Below the pieces are notes generated by a model. That model did not search any database. It worked only from the letters and a program-made list of their open reading frames with translations, and was not told the origin of the DNA. The position numbers and the translations under genes were made by a program. This document shows positions 1-11,531 of a stretch of DNA of 64,000 nucleotides, in pieces. Each line of letters begins with the position of its first letter. The stretch's first letter is position 1. This stretch comes from Bretschneidera sinensis (taxonomy: Eukaryota > Streptophyta > Magnoliopsida > Brassicales > Akaniaceae): assembly GCA_023935145.1 (NCBI GenBank), contig CM043700.1, positions 268,001-332,000 on the forward strand, given 5' to 3'.

Positions 1-175
1 ACATATCTATGGAACATCATATATTGTTAAGAAAGTATGGGTCCCAAAAGGAACCATATTTTCAAGGACTAATCCCAAATGACCCAAGAAATTTTGAGTA
101 CCTAAAAATGCAATTGTGTATCATTGTGTGATGTAGATATGTCTCTACACCAAGGAAAAAGATAACTGTTGGTAC

Positions 176-1724
176 CTTGATAGTGGATGCTCAAAGCACA
201 TGACCGGTGATAAAAGTGTATTCAATGAGCTAACTCTAAGAGATGGCAGACTTGTCACCATTGGAGACAACACAAAAATAAAGATCATCGGGCATGATAA
301 AGTTGGTAATGATTTCTCAACCATAGATAATGTATTGCTAGTACAGGGCTTTAAGCCAAATCTACTAAGTATTAGTCAACTATGTGACAAAGGCAACAAA
401 GTCATATTTGAAACCTCTTATAGCATTCTAAAAATCTAAAAAGAGTAACAAGATCAAGTTTGTTGGCCATAGACACGAAAATGTTTATATAGTTGATTTA
501 AAATCATTGCATTCTGAAAATGAAAAATGATTTCCCGCATTTAGTGAAAACCTATGGCTATGGCATAGAAGGCTTGGTCATGTGAACATGAATTTGCTTA
601 AAATCATTTCAAGAAAAGATTTAGTCATTGGACTACCCAAAATCAAATTTGAAAAAGATAAAGTATGTGATACTTGTCAAATGGGAAAACAAACTAGAAT
701 TTCTTTTAAATCAAAAAATGTAGTCTCAACTACTAGACCATTGGAACTTTTGCATATGGACTTATTTGGTCCAATAAGTACCATTAGTCTAGGTGGCCAT
801 CAATATGCTCTTATTATTGATGACTATTCAAGATATACATTTGTTATCTTTATTGCTTACAAGGATGAAGCTTTCAAAGAATTTGAAAACTTTTGCAAAA
901 AGGTTCAAAATAAAAAAGGAATCTGTATTTCAAGCATTAGAAGTGATCATGGAAAAGAATTTGAAAACCAAAGTTTTTCAAAATTTTGTGATGAAAATGG
1001 AATTGATCACAACTTTTCAACTCCTAGAACTTCTCAATAAAATGGAGTTGTTGAGAGGAAAAATAGAGTTCTAGAAGAATTTACAAGAACAATGCTTTGT
1101 GAAAATAGCTTACCAAAATACTTTTGGGCGGAAACAGTATACACTTCTTGCTATATCTTGAATAGAATTTTAATTAAGCCTATGCTTGACAAAACTTCTT
1201 ACGAATTATGGAAACGTAGAAAGCCTAATATTTCTTATTTTCGTATCTTTGGTTGTAAATGCTTTATCCAAAATAACAATAAAACTAACTTGGATAAGTT
1301 TGAACCTAAGACCGATAAAGGGATATTCTTAGGATATTCAACCTCTAGTAAGGCTTATAGAGTCTTCAATAAGAGAACTCTAGTAGTAGAAGAATCCGTA
1401 CATGTAACCCTTGACGAGTCTAACCCAATTAGTAGTAGAGAAGTTTCTTTTAATGATGATACAGATTTCATTCCAAGAACGGAGATACCTACTCCCATTG
1501 TTGACCCAAAGGAGAGCTCACTTCAAACAAATCAAGAGATGGAAACTCTCAAATTGGACCAACCATCTACAAGTCAACAAGAGGATAGTCTTCCCAAAGA
1601 TTGGAGGTATGTAAATTATCACCCAATCGATCAAATGATTGGTGATCCTTCACAAGGGGTAAGAAGTCGTTCCTCAATTAGATACATTTGCAAGTATGTA
1701 GCCTATTTGTCTCAAATAGTATAG
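176..1724 (+). pseudogene. copia pol, protease end to integrase (copy A)
   Basis: Decayed first half of pol. Near 180-205 the frame reads WYLDSGCSKHM, the copia aspartic protease active-site context (DSG). The gag-pre-integrase region follows (200-439), then a zinc-binding pattern (HRRLGH, then CDTCQMGK) near 565-690 and the integrase core with HMDLFGP (about 755) and RSDHGKEF (about 940). Stops break it at about 437, 1038 (in SQ-stop-NGVVERKN) and 1722. Function before decay: polyprotein processing and insertion of element cDNA. The frame resumes after each stop, so these are point decay events rather than separate genes. Confidence 0.85.
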
Positions 1725-3240
1725 AAGTCGAAAAGGATAATGATCGGATAATTGCCATGCAAGAAGAAATAAACTAATTTGAAAGAAACAATGTATGAAA
1801 TCTAGTTCCTAGACCAAAGAATCATACAATAATAGGAATTAAATGGGTATTTAAAAATAAGATGGATGAAAATGGAATAGTGACTAGAAACAAGGCTAGA
1901 CTAGTTGCTAAGGGATATAATCAAGAAGAAGGAATAGACTTTAATGAGACCTATGCTCCCGTAGCAAGATTATTAGCTATTCGAATATTATTGGCCTTTG
2001 CATGCTTTAATAAGTTTAAATTATTTCAAATGGCTGTAAAGAGTGCCATCTTAAATGGATTTATAGAAGAAGAGGTATACGTTGAGCAACCTCTTGGATT
2101 TGAGAATCCTAATCTTCCAAATCATGTCTACAAGCTTTCTAAAGCTCTATATGGGTTGAAGCAAGCACCAAGAGCATGGTACGAAAGACTAAGTAAATTT
2201 TTTATTGACAATAATTTTATAAGAGTAAAAGTAGACACAACCCTCTTCACAAAAACTCACATAAATGACACTCTACTAATCCAAATATATATTGATGATA
2301 TTATATTTGGTGCTACTAATGAATCTATGTGTAAAGAGTTTGCCAAGTGCATGCAAGGCAAATTTGAAATGAGCATGATGGGAGAGCTAACCTACTTCCT
2401 TGGGCTTCAAATTAAACAATTCAAAGGAAGTATCTTCATCAATCAATCAAAATACACTAAGGACCTACTAAAGAGGTTCGAGATGGAAAACCCAAAGCCA
2501 CTTGGTACTCCTATGAGCACATCTACAAAACTTGACCTTGATGAAGGAGTAAGTGTGTAGACACTAAATATTATAGAAGCATGATAGTAGCTTTACTTTA
2601 TTTGACTACAAGTAGACCTGATATAATGTTCAGTGTATGCATGTATGCTAGATTTCAGGCTAATCCTAAGGAATCACATGTAATTGCAGTGAAAAGAATT
2701 CTTATATATCTACAAGGAACTCAATCCCTAAGATTATGGTACTCTAGAGATTTATCTTTTGAGCTTGTAGGATATTCAAATGCTGACTTTGCTGGGTGTA
2801 GGTTAGATAAAAAATGCCCAAGTGGAATATGCCAATTCTTAGGCGTAATGTTAACCTCTTAGTTTTCCAAGAAACAAAACTCCGTTGCACTATCAACCGC
2901 CGAGGCAGAATACATTGCAGCTGGAAGTTGTTGTGCCTAAGTATTGTGGATGAAACAACAACTAGAATACTATGGCATGAGCTTTAAAAGTATCCCAATA
3001 CATTGCGATAATACTAGTGCTATCAACCTAACCAAGAACCCTATTCACCACTCTAGAACTAAACACATAGAAATTAGACATCATTTCTTAAGAGACCATG
3101 CTTGAAAAGGTGATATAAGACTAGAATTCATACCTTCAGAGGATCAAATAATTGACATTCTTACAAAACCTCTAAATGAAGCTAGTTTCTGCAAAATTAG
3201 ATTGTTAATGGGATTGTTAGATTATGATAAACTGTATGCC
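1725..3240 (+). pseudogene. copia pol, reverse transcriptase and RNase H (copy A)
   Basis: Second half of pol. The RT has KARLVAKGYNQEEG, ALYGLKQAPRAWYERL (about 2140-2190) and the catalytic YIDDIIFG box (about 2290). The motif carrying the first catalytic aspartate reads QMAVKSAILNG, with alanine where copy B has QMDVKSAFLNG, so this RT would be inactive even without stops. RNase H follows with STAEAEYIAAGSC and the C-terminal SRTKHIEIRHHF and ILTKPL motifs (to about 3180). Several stops (about 2558, 2860, 2938, 3103) and a short indel break it. Confidence 0.85.
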
Positions 3241-3380
3241 TGGTTGCATCATCATTCATCATTTGTATACTTGACATCTAGTGAATGAATATTAAAAGTT
3301 ATTTAATATTTCCCTCACTCATGATGGCATAAATAAACAAATTTCGTGCTAAGACTCTAAACTATAAGTTTTTCTTTTAG

Positions 3381-3647
3381 TCTAGTCGACTGGTAAGTCT
3401 ATCCCAGTCGACTGGTAAGTCACTGCCTAATTACCCAGTCGACTAGTAAGTCTGCACCAGTCGATTAGTAAACCTAAACATTTTTTGGAGCTAATTTTTG
3501 AAATTCAGTTAACTATCCAATCGACTAGTATGAACAACCCAGTCAACTAGTATTTCTCTGCCAGTTTGTCCAGTCGACTGGTGTCTCGACCCAGTTAACT
3601 GGTATGTTAAAAATTTTCAAATCTGCAAAGGACTCAGTCGACTGGGA
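3381..3647 (+). repeat. array of palindromic 12-mer CCAGTCGACTGG (copy A, after pol)
   Basis: Nine copies of CCAGTCGACTGG or close variants, usually followed by TA, are spaced 15-50 bp apart between pol and the extra ORF. The consensus is its own reverse complement and carries a SalI site (GTCGAC). Most variants differ by CG changing to CA or TG (GTCAAC, GTTAAC) or by CTGG changing to CTAG, as expected from decay of methylated cytosines. The same motif forms arrays in the LTR of this copy and in both matching places of copy B. Confidence 0.9.
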
Positions 3648-3875
3648 TCGCGATTCTATAAATAGACTCTTCAAATTTTTCAGTTTTTCAAGCCATTTTT
3701 CAAACCCTAAGCTTTCTCTCTCTAAAAAATTTCATCATTTTGACCAAAAACTCCTCAAAATACTTTATACACACATTGATCTACACCTCCATACCTTTTA
3801 TTTCAACTTTCTACGGTTGAAATCTCCAATTTCCACCAAAATCACCCTTTCTCCTAAAAACCTATTTCCTACAAA

Positions 3876-4915
3876 ATGTTTGAAAGAATCCGAATTAAAA
3901 CCACCATTGGTGGACCTCACACGCCTACTAGGCCAAGTTCCACCAAATCTATGGCTCCGAACTCGAAAGGGAAGGGACTGGCGGGGTCCTCGAGTAAGAA
4001 GACAATAACAGAGCTCGATGACTCCCTATTCTCCAGGCTCACTGCAAAAGAAAGGTATACCGTTATCATCCGTCACAAAAAGATCATGACGGGTAGATTC
4101 ATCGACTTCAAATCTATTCGTCATGGTAACTTTGACATTTTACTTGCTTTCAATACAATAAACTTGACCTCATTGGTCAAGATTCACCAAAAAAATTACC
4201 CAAGACTGATTCACCAATTCTATGCGAACTTAGTGAAACCCAGTCCACTGGCTTTGCGGTTCAGAACCAGTGTAATCGGTGTGGAGTTTGAGGTCAATAC
4301 TGACCTCTTGATGAGTATTTTGAGGATCCCTATGGGAGGGATCCAATGGAGTCTAGACGGATGGCCAGATAATTTTGATTACGAAGAGGCTTGTCAGATA
4401 GTTAGGGGTAACCCTAACTATGTCTTTCGACCCACTACATTTCACATATGTAGTGACATGCCCCTCGATTGAAAATCGTTCAACCTCATTGTGAGTTGGA
4501 CCATCCACCCAAGACTTGGGACTCGGGGCTATCTATCTAAGATAGACGTGGTGCCTTAAAACTGGGCACCACTTCAATATATACCCCCTGCTACTCGTCA
4601 ACATGATAAACGGTGAAGTAAGTGACTTCGGATGCCTTCCCTACGGGATGCTCATCACACTCATCCTTCAGCACCTCCTATAGGCGACTCAAGTACTGGT
4701 CTAGTTATATATGGTGATTTTCTCCAAGCTATCACGAGCCTCCAGCTGACTATGCGGTCCGGATTCCAAAGCTTGAGCTCTTCGATCGACACCATGCATC
4801 ATGAACTCCGCTTCCTCTAGGATGACATTGAGCTGCACTAAGAGCATACCGAGGGTTCTCTGGCTGAGCTTTAGGATCTCATTCGTGATAGCTCTGACTC
4901 TCCTACTCCTTAAGT
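3876..4915 (+). pseudogene. extra ORF downstream of pol (env-position protein), copy A
   Basis: Starts MFERIRIKTTIGG and is open to 4470, where a stop follows SDMPLD; the frame then continues with more stops and shifts to about 4915. It has a basic, Ser/Lys-rich N-terminus, a folded middle part (RLTAKERYTVIIRHKKIM, HQFYANLVKPSPLALRF, WSLDGWPDNFDYEEACQIV) and a C-terminal stretch rich in Leu/Ser. It resembles the plant transposon-associated domain I know as PF20167. It sits where Sireviruses carry their env-like ORF, but I see no convincing signal peptide or membrane anchor, so no envelope role is claimed. Copy B has a colinear homologue. Confidence 0.7.
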
Positions 4916-5583
4916 TTCTTTTTGTCTTTCTTATTAGTTGTATATAGATGTAGCTTTTAGCTGTTCTTGGCACGAACATCATTTCATCATATATTGTATT
5001 TTTTCTTTTCAGTTTCAGCTCTTAGAATCCCATTATCTATGGATATTTACTTTCTATGTCTATATTTCATTTTACCTTTTGATTCACATCGTTGCTTTAC
5101 TTTTACACAATATATTTGCTTCATGTAAATAGTTCTTTGCTTAGATATATGCTGTAATTGCTTCTGCATGTATGGAAACTTTCGGCTCTTCTAGGGAAGT
5201 TTTTTTAGCTTTGAATTATGCCAAATTTTCATGTACAAGTTTGTTTATGCCTTATCTTAATGTCTATAGTGTCTATATGGCTTATTTTTTGGTTTATAAC
5301 CCCATTTTCTATTGTTGTCAAAACGGGAGAGAAATATGAGAAAAATGACTTTAATGACTGTAAACTTAAAGTAGTGCATAGATTTAAGGGGAGTATTGCT
5401 CCAAAGACTTGTTGTATAAGACTAGATCTTGGGTTGCTTGGTTGGATTGAATATAAACTATCTTTGAACTGTTTACAGGTTGGTTTTATTAAAAAAACAG
5501 AGGAAACTCTGCCCAATTTTTCAAAAAACCTAACACTTAGTTTTTTAAACTGTTTTCTCTCTTTTGTTTTGTCATCATCAAAT
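4916..5583 (+). other. retrotransposon 3' untranslated region
   Basis: AT-rich non-coding stretch between the extra ORF and the LTR of copy A. The open frames here (5218-5610) lie in T-rich DNA and resemble nothing known. The segment from about 5199 onward is exactly what copy B has lost to the RPL17 fragment. Confidence 0.6.
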
Positions 5584-5590
5584 AGGGGGA
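5584..5590 (+). promoter_or_regulatory. polypurine tract of copy A
   Basis: AGGGGGA immediately before GAT and the LTR start TGTTTACC at 5594. This is the usual plus-strand primer position for retrotransposon reverse transcription and fixes the LTR boundary. Confidence 0.75.
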
Positions 5591-5593
5591 GAT

Positions 5594-6783
5594 TGTTTAC
5601 CCTCATCTAAATTTTAATGATGAAAAAACACAACTCTAATTATACTAACAATTTTATCTAAGTGTTTTAAACGATAAAAGCATACAGCCAAGAATCAAGA
5701 TACAAGAACTCAACCCGAATCAGACATCAAGTCAAGACAGAAGATCTAGTATAGGCATAAGGTATTGAAACAAGTTGTAAATCTCACTTGCTCATGTAAC
5801 TAGCTTGTCTTATGCCTCCTTTTAAAAAAATTATTTTAACAAAACTATTCATTCAAACATTTATAAGTAAAAAAAACATGTCAAAACATGAAAAACTAGG
5901 TTAAAGAGCAACCCAGTCGACTGGGTACTTATACTAAAAGACTGGTATATAGGACAGTGTGTCCCCAGTCGACTAGGTGTTTCATACCAGTTAACTGGTA
6001 TATTGGATAGAATGTTTTCAGTCAACTGGTACACTTGACCCAGTCGACTGGTACTCTCCACAACCTTAAAAGTGAGACTTTTCACTTAACCCAGTCGAAT
6101 AGTACTAAGACCCAGTCGATGGTAATTCAAAAAATATTACCGTTGAGACGCGAGACTTGAGCACTTAATGGACCAAAACATTCCAAGTCAGTAAAAAACG
6201 GCCATATTAATTCAAAGCTATATAAACCCACTTAAATGATCATTTAAAAAAAGGAAGATTACACATTCAATTAAGTTTTTGCTCATTAATACACAAAAGC
6301 TTTGAAATATTTATTATTGAGCCATTCTTCAAGCTTTACCTTGAAAGAGAGATATTATTCAGTTGTATAAGTATTCATTGTTGTCTCTCTACCATTTACT
6401 TTACAACAACTAATATTTATTGTAAAGGGATTAGCTTCCTAAAGAAAGAGATTAGCTTCCGAGAGGAAGGGATAAGCTTCTAAGAGGAAGAGACTGTTTG
6501 TAAGGTTTATGCAACATCCGTGAAGTTACAGGACTAAGAGTTTTAGTGGATTACTTCAAGGAGGTTTCTTGAAGAGAGTGGATGTAGGGTCGGAACGAAT
6601 ATGATATTGTCGAACCACTATAAACTGAGTTTGCATATTCTATTTCTTAAACTGTTTTGTTTACAGCAAATTACTTATTTACATGCTTGTGGACTTACCT
6701 ATTTTTATAAACTTGCGATTAATTAGCGAAAGTTTTTATAAACCCAATTCACCCCCCTTCTTGGATTGAAACCTCAGTCTACA
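5594..6783 (+). mobile_element. 3' LTR of copia copy A
   Basis: Begins TGTTTACC after the polypurine tract and ends near CTACA at 6783 (TG...CA). Copy B ends with the matching TTTACA at 15548. Length is about 1190 bp. It contains a palindrome array (5911-6124), a promoter-like ATATAAACCCACTT near 6221 and short repeats of the type AGAGGAAGGGATTAGCTTC (6428-6490). The 5' LTR partner is outside the window. Confidence 0.75.
5911..6124 (+). repeat. palindromic 12-mer array in LTR of copy A
   Basis: About eight full or partial copies of CCAGTCGACTGG, including one GTTAAC and one GTCAAC variant. It lies in the LTR upstream of the TATA-like region, so it could be part of the element's own promoter; that role is inference. 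Confidence 0.85.
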
Positions 6784-6790
6784 GCTTTGA

Positions 6791-6818
6791 TGCAACACCT
6801 GGACTTCCAGGTGTTGCA
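6791..6818. repeat. perfect 12-bp inverted repeat with 4-nt loop
   Basis: TGCAACACCTGG, loop ACTT, then CCAGGTGTTGCA, eight bases after the end of the copy A LTR. It lies in the 250-bp stretch between the two copia copies that matches neither, followed by a pyrimidine-rich tract. Confidence 0.8.
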
Positions 6819-6937
6819 TGCTACCACCTCCTTCTTTTTTTCGAAAATTTTTTTCTTTCTTTTACCTTTTCCTTTTCCTTTTTTCTTATGTCTGGACGAT
6901 TGTTTTTAAAGAATTGTTTTATGAAAATTAAATCTTT

Positions 6938-6940
<3 letters not shown>

Positions 6941-6973
<33 letters not shown>
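6941..6973. repeat. (AT)n microsatellite
   Basis: About 16 AT units just before the truncated start of copia copy B. Confidence 0.95.
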
Positions 6974-6976
<3 letters not shown>

Positions 6977-7037
6977 TTAACTTCATGCCATATTTATTAA
7001 ATTACTTCTTTACCCTTTTCTTTACGAATACGGGTAT

Positions 7038-7960
7038 TACAACTAGACCATTGGGACTTTTGCATATGAATTTATTTGGTCCAATAAGTACAATTAGTCT
7101 AGGTGGCCATCAATATGCTCTTGTTATTGTTGAGATGACTATTCAAGATATACCTTTAATATTTTTATTGCTTATAAGGATGAAACTTACAAAGGATTTG
7201 AAAACTTTTGTAAAAAGGTTCAAAATGAAAAAAGAATTTGTATTTCAAGCATTAGAAATGATCATGGAAAAGAATTTGAAAATCAAAGTTTTCCAAATTT
7301 TGTGATGAAAATGGAATTGATCACAACTTTTCAGCTCCTAGAATTCATCAACAAAATAGAGTTGTTGAGAGGAAAAATAGAGTTCTAGAAGAATTTGCAA
7401 GAACAATGCTTTGTGAAAATAGTTTGCTAAAATATTTTTGGGCGGAGGCCATAAACACTTATTGCTATGTCTTAAATAGAGTTTTAATTAGGCCTATGCT
7501 TAACAAAACTCCACATGAATTATGGAAAGGTTGAAAGCTTAATATCTCATATTTTCGTGCTTTTGGTTGTAAATGCTTTATCCTAAATAACAATAAAACT
7601 AACTTGGGTAAATTTGACTCAAAACGCGATGAGGGGATATTCTTAGTATATTCAACCTCTAGTAAAGCTTATAGAGTCTTTAACAAAAGAACTCTAGTGG
7701 TTGAAAAATCCGTACATGTAGCCTTTGATGAGTCTAACCCAATTAGTAGTAGAGTAGTTTCTTTTAATGATGATGCAGATTTTATTTCAAGAACGGAAAC
7801 ACCTACTTCCATTGTTGACCCGGAGGAAAGCTAACCTCAAACAAGTCAAGAGGTAGATGCTCTCAATCTTGATCAACCATCTATAAGTTAACAAAAGGGT
7901 AGTCTTCCCAAAGATTGGAGGTATGTGATTTATCATCCAATCGATCAAGTGATTGGTGAT
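7038..7960 (+). pseudogene. copia integrase fragment (copy B)
   Basis: Aligns with the integrase core and C-terminal part of copy A: LGLLHMNLFGPISTISLGG (copy A has HMDLFGP, so the first catalytic Asp is Asn here), a frameshift near 7130, then VVERKNRVLEEF (about 7358-7395) and STSSKAYRVFNKRTLVVE. A stop lies near 7533. It is cut at 7960 by the solo LTR and continues at 9269. Confidence 0.8.
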
Positions 7961-9268
7961 TGATAAGTGCTTAAATATTCATATTTAAGCCCCTTAATTT
8001 ACATTCGTTAAGTTCTTAGTTGTGTTATTTCATGTTATTTTATTTCCTTTATGTATTTTATGTGTTTTTATAGGTTTTTGAAGAAAAAGAAGTATTTTGG
8101 AATTGTCAGGCTTAAAGAGGAAAAGCTGATGTCAGCCTAGTGCGATCGAGCGCAAGAAGACATGCGATCGAGTGCAAACAGTGCTTAAGTACCCATGCTA
8201 GGATCGAGCGCACCTGCACTCGAGCGCACAAGAAGAAGGCTCGAGCGCACCAGTTTGTGTTCGAGCGCACACGCACATCAGTGAATAGTAAAATGGCAGA
8301 ACCTGTTTAGAAAAGTAGGTTAGTGTTTTGTTTTATGAGTTTAGGGTTTTCAGATGTTTCTAAAACCTATAAATAGGCCTATAAACATAGAAAGAGAGAG
8401 GAGGAGGAGAAGAAGGATTTGGAGAGAGATCTTGGAGACGAATTGACGACTCTTCTCCATAGTATTTTCAGGTTTCTTCTTCTCTTTATTTTATTTTATG
8501 AAGATGTTTAGCATTAAAACCATGTGTAACTAATTTACTAGTAGGGCTTGATTGAAGCCCTAATTATGTTTACTCGATAATTCAGTATTGGCGCCTTTAT
8601 GATATTTATATTATGATGCTTAACTTGATTAATGCATGTTTTCTTGAATTCCTCATATGTGTTTTCTTGATCAACATATACATGTGGTATGGACTAGTTA
8701 GTTAAATCAACTTGGATGACCGTCCTGGGTTTAACAATAGTAATAAAAGAAATCCACGTCAAGTTCTTGGGTTAATCAACATGGCAAATCGGAAGCATAT
8801 ACCATGCCCTAGGTCTCGTGTGTTTGTCGATTTCCACAGATACTATGCTTTCTTAAAGAACAACTTAGTATACACCATGCTAAATCTCTTGAGAAAGAAA
8901 AGAGTTAGAGTATACACCATGCCTAACTCATTGCTTAGGGAAATCAATAGCTTAAGGAGTATACATGATGCCCTTAGGTTGACAAACATTAGGTATTCAG
9001 AACATGATTAAAGCATTGGCATATTGTTTTGTTGTGGTAGCATGATTAGTGGTAAATATCAAGTCCCTACGCTTTTATCATTATTAATTCAAACTCAATA
9101 TTTATTTCTCTCGTTATATATTGCGAATTTAATTCTAAATCAAAATTTAACAATCCCTGTGGAGATGATCTCGCTTTTGCACACTGTACTGCTATGTTGA
9201 CCTTGTGCACTTGCAAATAAAACTGTTCAATTATTTGCTTATTAATTTAGGTAGATTTTTGCACAATA
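7961..9268 (+). mobile_element. solo LTR of a Ty3/gypsy-type element, nested in copia copy B
   Basis: A 1308-bp insertion starting TGATAAGTGC and ending GCACAATA, flanked by the direct repeat GTGAT (7956-7960 and 9269-9273). Copy A has the empty site (GGTGATCCTTCAC near 1640), so the ends are certain. The 5' TGATAAG and the 3' stretch with CCCTGTGGAGATGATCTCG and CTTGTGCACTTGCAA are typical of LTRs of the Athila/Tat group (family recall). No internal coding region is present, so it is a solo LTR. The terminal CA is altered to TA. A frame at 8712-9011 is probably chance. Confidence 0.8.
8141..8275 (+). repeat. array of TCGA-centred motif near TGCGCTCGAGCGCA in solo LTR
   Basis: Six copies of GATCGAGCGCA, CTCGAGCGCA or TTCGAGCGCA within 135 bp. 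The best copy, TGCACTCGAGCGCA, is one base from a 14-bp palindrome. The rest of the LTR is AT-rich, so this CG-rich island stands out. Confidence 0.8.
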
Positions 9269-10864
9269 GTGATCCTTCACAAGGGGTAATAACTTGTTCT
9301 TATTTGTGTAGCTTATTTATCGCAAGTAGAACCTAAGGCGTTTGTAGAAGCGGAGAAGGAGTTCGATTGGATAAATGCTATGCAAGAAGAAATAAATCAA
9401 TTTGAAAGAAACAAAGTATGGAATCTAGTTCCTAGACTAAAGAATCATACTATAATAGGAACTAAATGGGTATTTAGAAGTAAGATGGATGAAAATAGAA
9501 TAGTAACTAGGAACAAGGCTAGACAAGTTGCTAAGGGATATAATCAAGAAGAAAGAATAGATTTTGATGAGACCTATGCTCCCATATCTAGATTAGAAGC
9601 TATTCAAATGCTCTTAGCCTTTGTATGCTTCAATAAATTTAAGCTATTTCAAATGGATGTAAAAAGTGCATTTTTAAATGGCTTTATAGAAGAAGAGGTG
9701 TGTTGAGCAACCTCTTGGATTTAAAAATCCTAGTATTCCAAACCACGTTTATAGGCTTTCTAAAGCTCTCTATGGGTTGAAGCAAGCTCCAAGAGCATGG
9801 TATGAGAGACTAAGTAAGTTTTTGATTGAAAATGGTTTTATAAGAGGAAAAATAGACGCAATTCTCTTCACAAAAACTCATAAAAATGACATATTGCTAG
9901 TCCAAATATATATTGATGATATTATATTTGGTGCTACTAATGAATTCATGTGTCAAGAATTTACTAAGTGCATGCAAGGAGAATTTGAAATGAGCAAGAT
10001 AAGAAAACTCACCTACTTTCTTGGACTTCAAATCAAACAATTGATAGAGGGGATCTTCATCAATCAATCAAAGTACACCAAGGACCTATTAAGAAGGTTT
10101 GTTATAGAAAGCTCAAAGTCAATTGGCACTCTTATAAGCACTTCTACAAAACTTGACCTAGATGAGGGAGGTAAGTGTGTAGACACTAAAACTTATAGAA
10201 GCATGGTGGAAGCTTTACTTTATTTAACTGTAAGTAGACCTAATATAATGTTCTGTGTATGCATGTGTGCTAGAGTTCAAGCTAATCCTAAGGAATCACA
10301 TGTAATTGCAGTAAAAAGAATTCTTAAATATCTACAAGGGACTTAAAACCTAGGATTATGGTACTCTAAGATTTATCTTTTGAGCTTGTAGGATATTCAG
10401 ATGCTGATTTTGCGGGTTGTAGACTAGACAGAAAAAGCATTAGTGGAACATACCAATTCTTAGGTGCAATGTTAACCTCTTGGTTTTCCAAGAAACAAAA
10501 CTGGGTTGCGCTATCAACCACCGATGCTGAATATGTAGCAGCTGGAAGTTGTTGTACACAAGTGTTGTGGATGAAACAATAACTAGAAGACTATGACATG
10601 AACTTTAAAGATATTCCAATTCATTGTGATAGCACCAGTGCCATCAACTTGACCAAAAACCCTATTCAGCATTCTAGAACCAAACACATAGAAATTAAAC
10701 ATCATTTCATAAGAGACCATGCTCAAAAGGGTGATATTAGACTAGAATTCATTCATTCGGAAGATCAAATAGCTAATATTCTTACAAAACCCTTAAGTGA
10801 AAATAGCTTTTGTAAGATTAAGCTATTGATGGGCTTACAAGACTATGATAAACTGTATGTTTGA
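9269..10864 (+). pseudogene. copia reverse transcriptase and RNase H (copy B)
   Basis: Resumes the interrupted pol. RT shows GTKWVFRSKMDEN, QMDVKSAFLNGF (catalytic Asp kept), LKQAPRAWYERL and YIDDIIFGATNE (about 9908). RNase H motifs are STTDAEYVAAGSCC and SRTKHIEIKHHFIRDHAQ; the C-terminus ends DYDKLYV at 10864. Breaks: a frameshift at about 9702 (EEVC-stop), a stop at about 10345 and an indel near 10370. It is better preserved than copy A over RNase H. Confidence 0.85.
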
Positions 10865-11014
10865 TTGCATCAACATTCATCATATACATATTTGACATCT
10901 AATGAATGAGTATTAACTCTTATTTAATATATCTCTCACTTAAGATGGCATAGATAAACAAAATTCATGCTAAAATTCTAAGCTAGAGCTCAAATTCTTA
11001 AGTTTCATAAAGGG

Positions 11015-11281
11015 TCCAGTCGACTGGTAACATGACTCCAGTTGACTGGTAACACACTGCCAATTCAACCAGTCGACTAGTTTAAGGAACCAGTCGACTA
11101 GTACCACAAGATATTGTTTGGAGCCAAAATTTGAAATTTTAGTAACCTACCCAGTCGACTGGTATGTCTTTGCCAATTTACTCAGTCGACTGGGTTCCGA
11201 ACCAATCAACTAGTACGTCAAAAATTCCCAAAATGATGAAGGACTCAGTCAACTGGTGCTCTAACCTAGTCGACTGGTATC
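11015..11281 (+). repeat. palindromic 12-mer array, copy B (after pol)
   Basis: Nine copies of CCAGTCGACTGG and variants, at the same place as in copy A. Individual repeats differ between the copies, mostly at the central CG and at CTGG versus CTAG. Confidence 0.9.
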
Positions 11282-11531
11282 GCGATATTATAAATAGTCA
11301 CTTCAGTTTTTCAGAAATTTCAGGCCATTTTTGAAAACCCTAAGCTTTCTCTCTCTAGAAAATCCTTGATTTAAGATCAAAATCTCTCAAAACCACTCTA
11401 TAGAACCCTCAAATTCATCCTATATCACCTCCATGTCAACTTTTCATGGTTGAAAATTCCCTTTTTCCCAAAAATCTCTCTCTAAAATAACATTTTCAAA
11501 ATTTCTGAGAGAATCCGGATCAAAACCACAG

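Larger units (their letters stand above)
1..6783 (+). mobile_element. Sirevirus-like Ty1/copia retrotransposon, copy A (5' end outside window)
   Basis: Order on the plus strand: protease motif, integrase, reverse transcriptase, RNase H, a palindrome array, an extra ORF after pol, a purine tract and a 3' LTR of about 1190 bp. Copia order (integrase before RT), an LTR over 1 kb and an additional ORF between pol and the 3' LTR are traits of the Sirevirus (SIRE/Maximus) lineage; the lineage call is inference. The 5' LTR and gag lie left of the window. Stop codons and frameshifts in every domain show the copy is dead. Copy B downstream shares this structure and most of the sequence. Confidence 0.85.

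Noticed and set aside
5218..5610. 130-aa frame before the copy A LTR
   Set aside because: It crosses the polypurine tract and lies in T-rich DNA; the opposite strand is equally open.
8712..9011. 99-aa frame inside the solo LTR
   Set aside because: LTRs do not encode proteins, the frame matches nothing and the interval is explained by the LTR.
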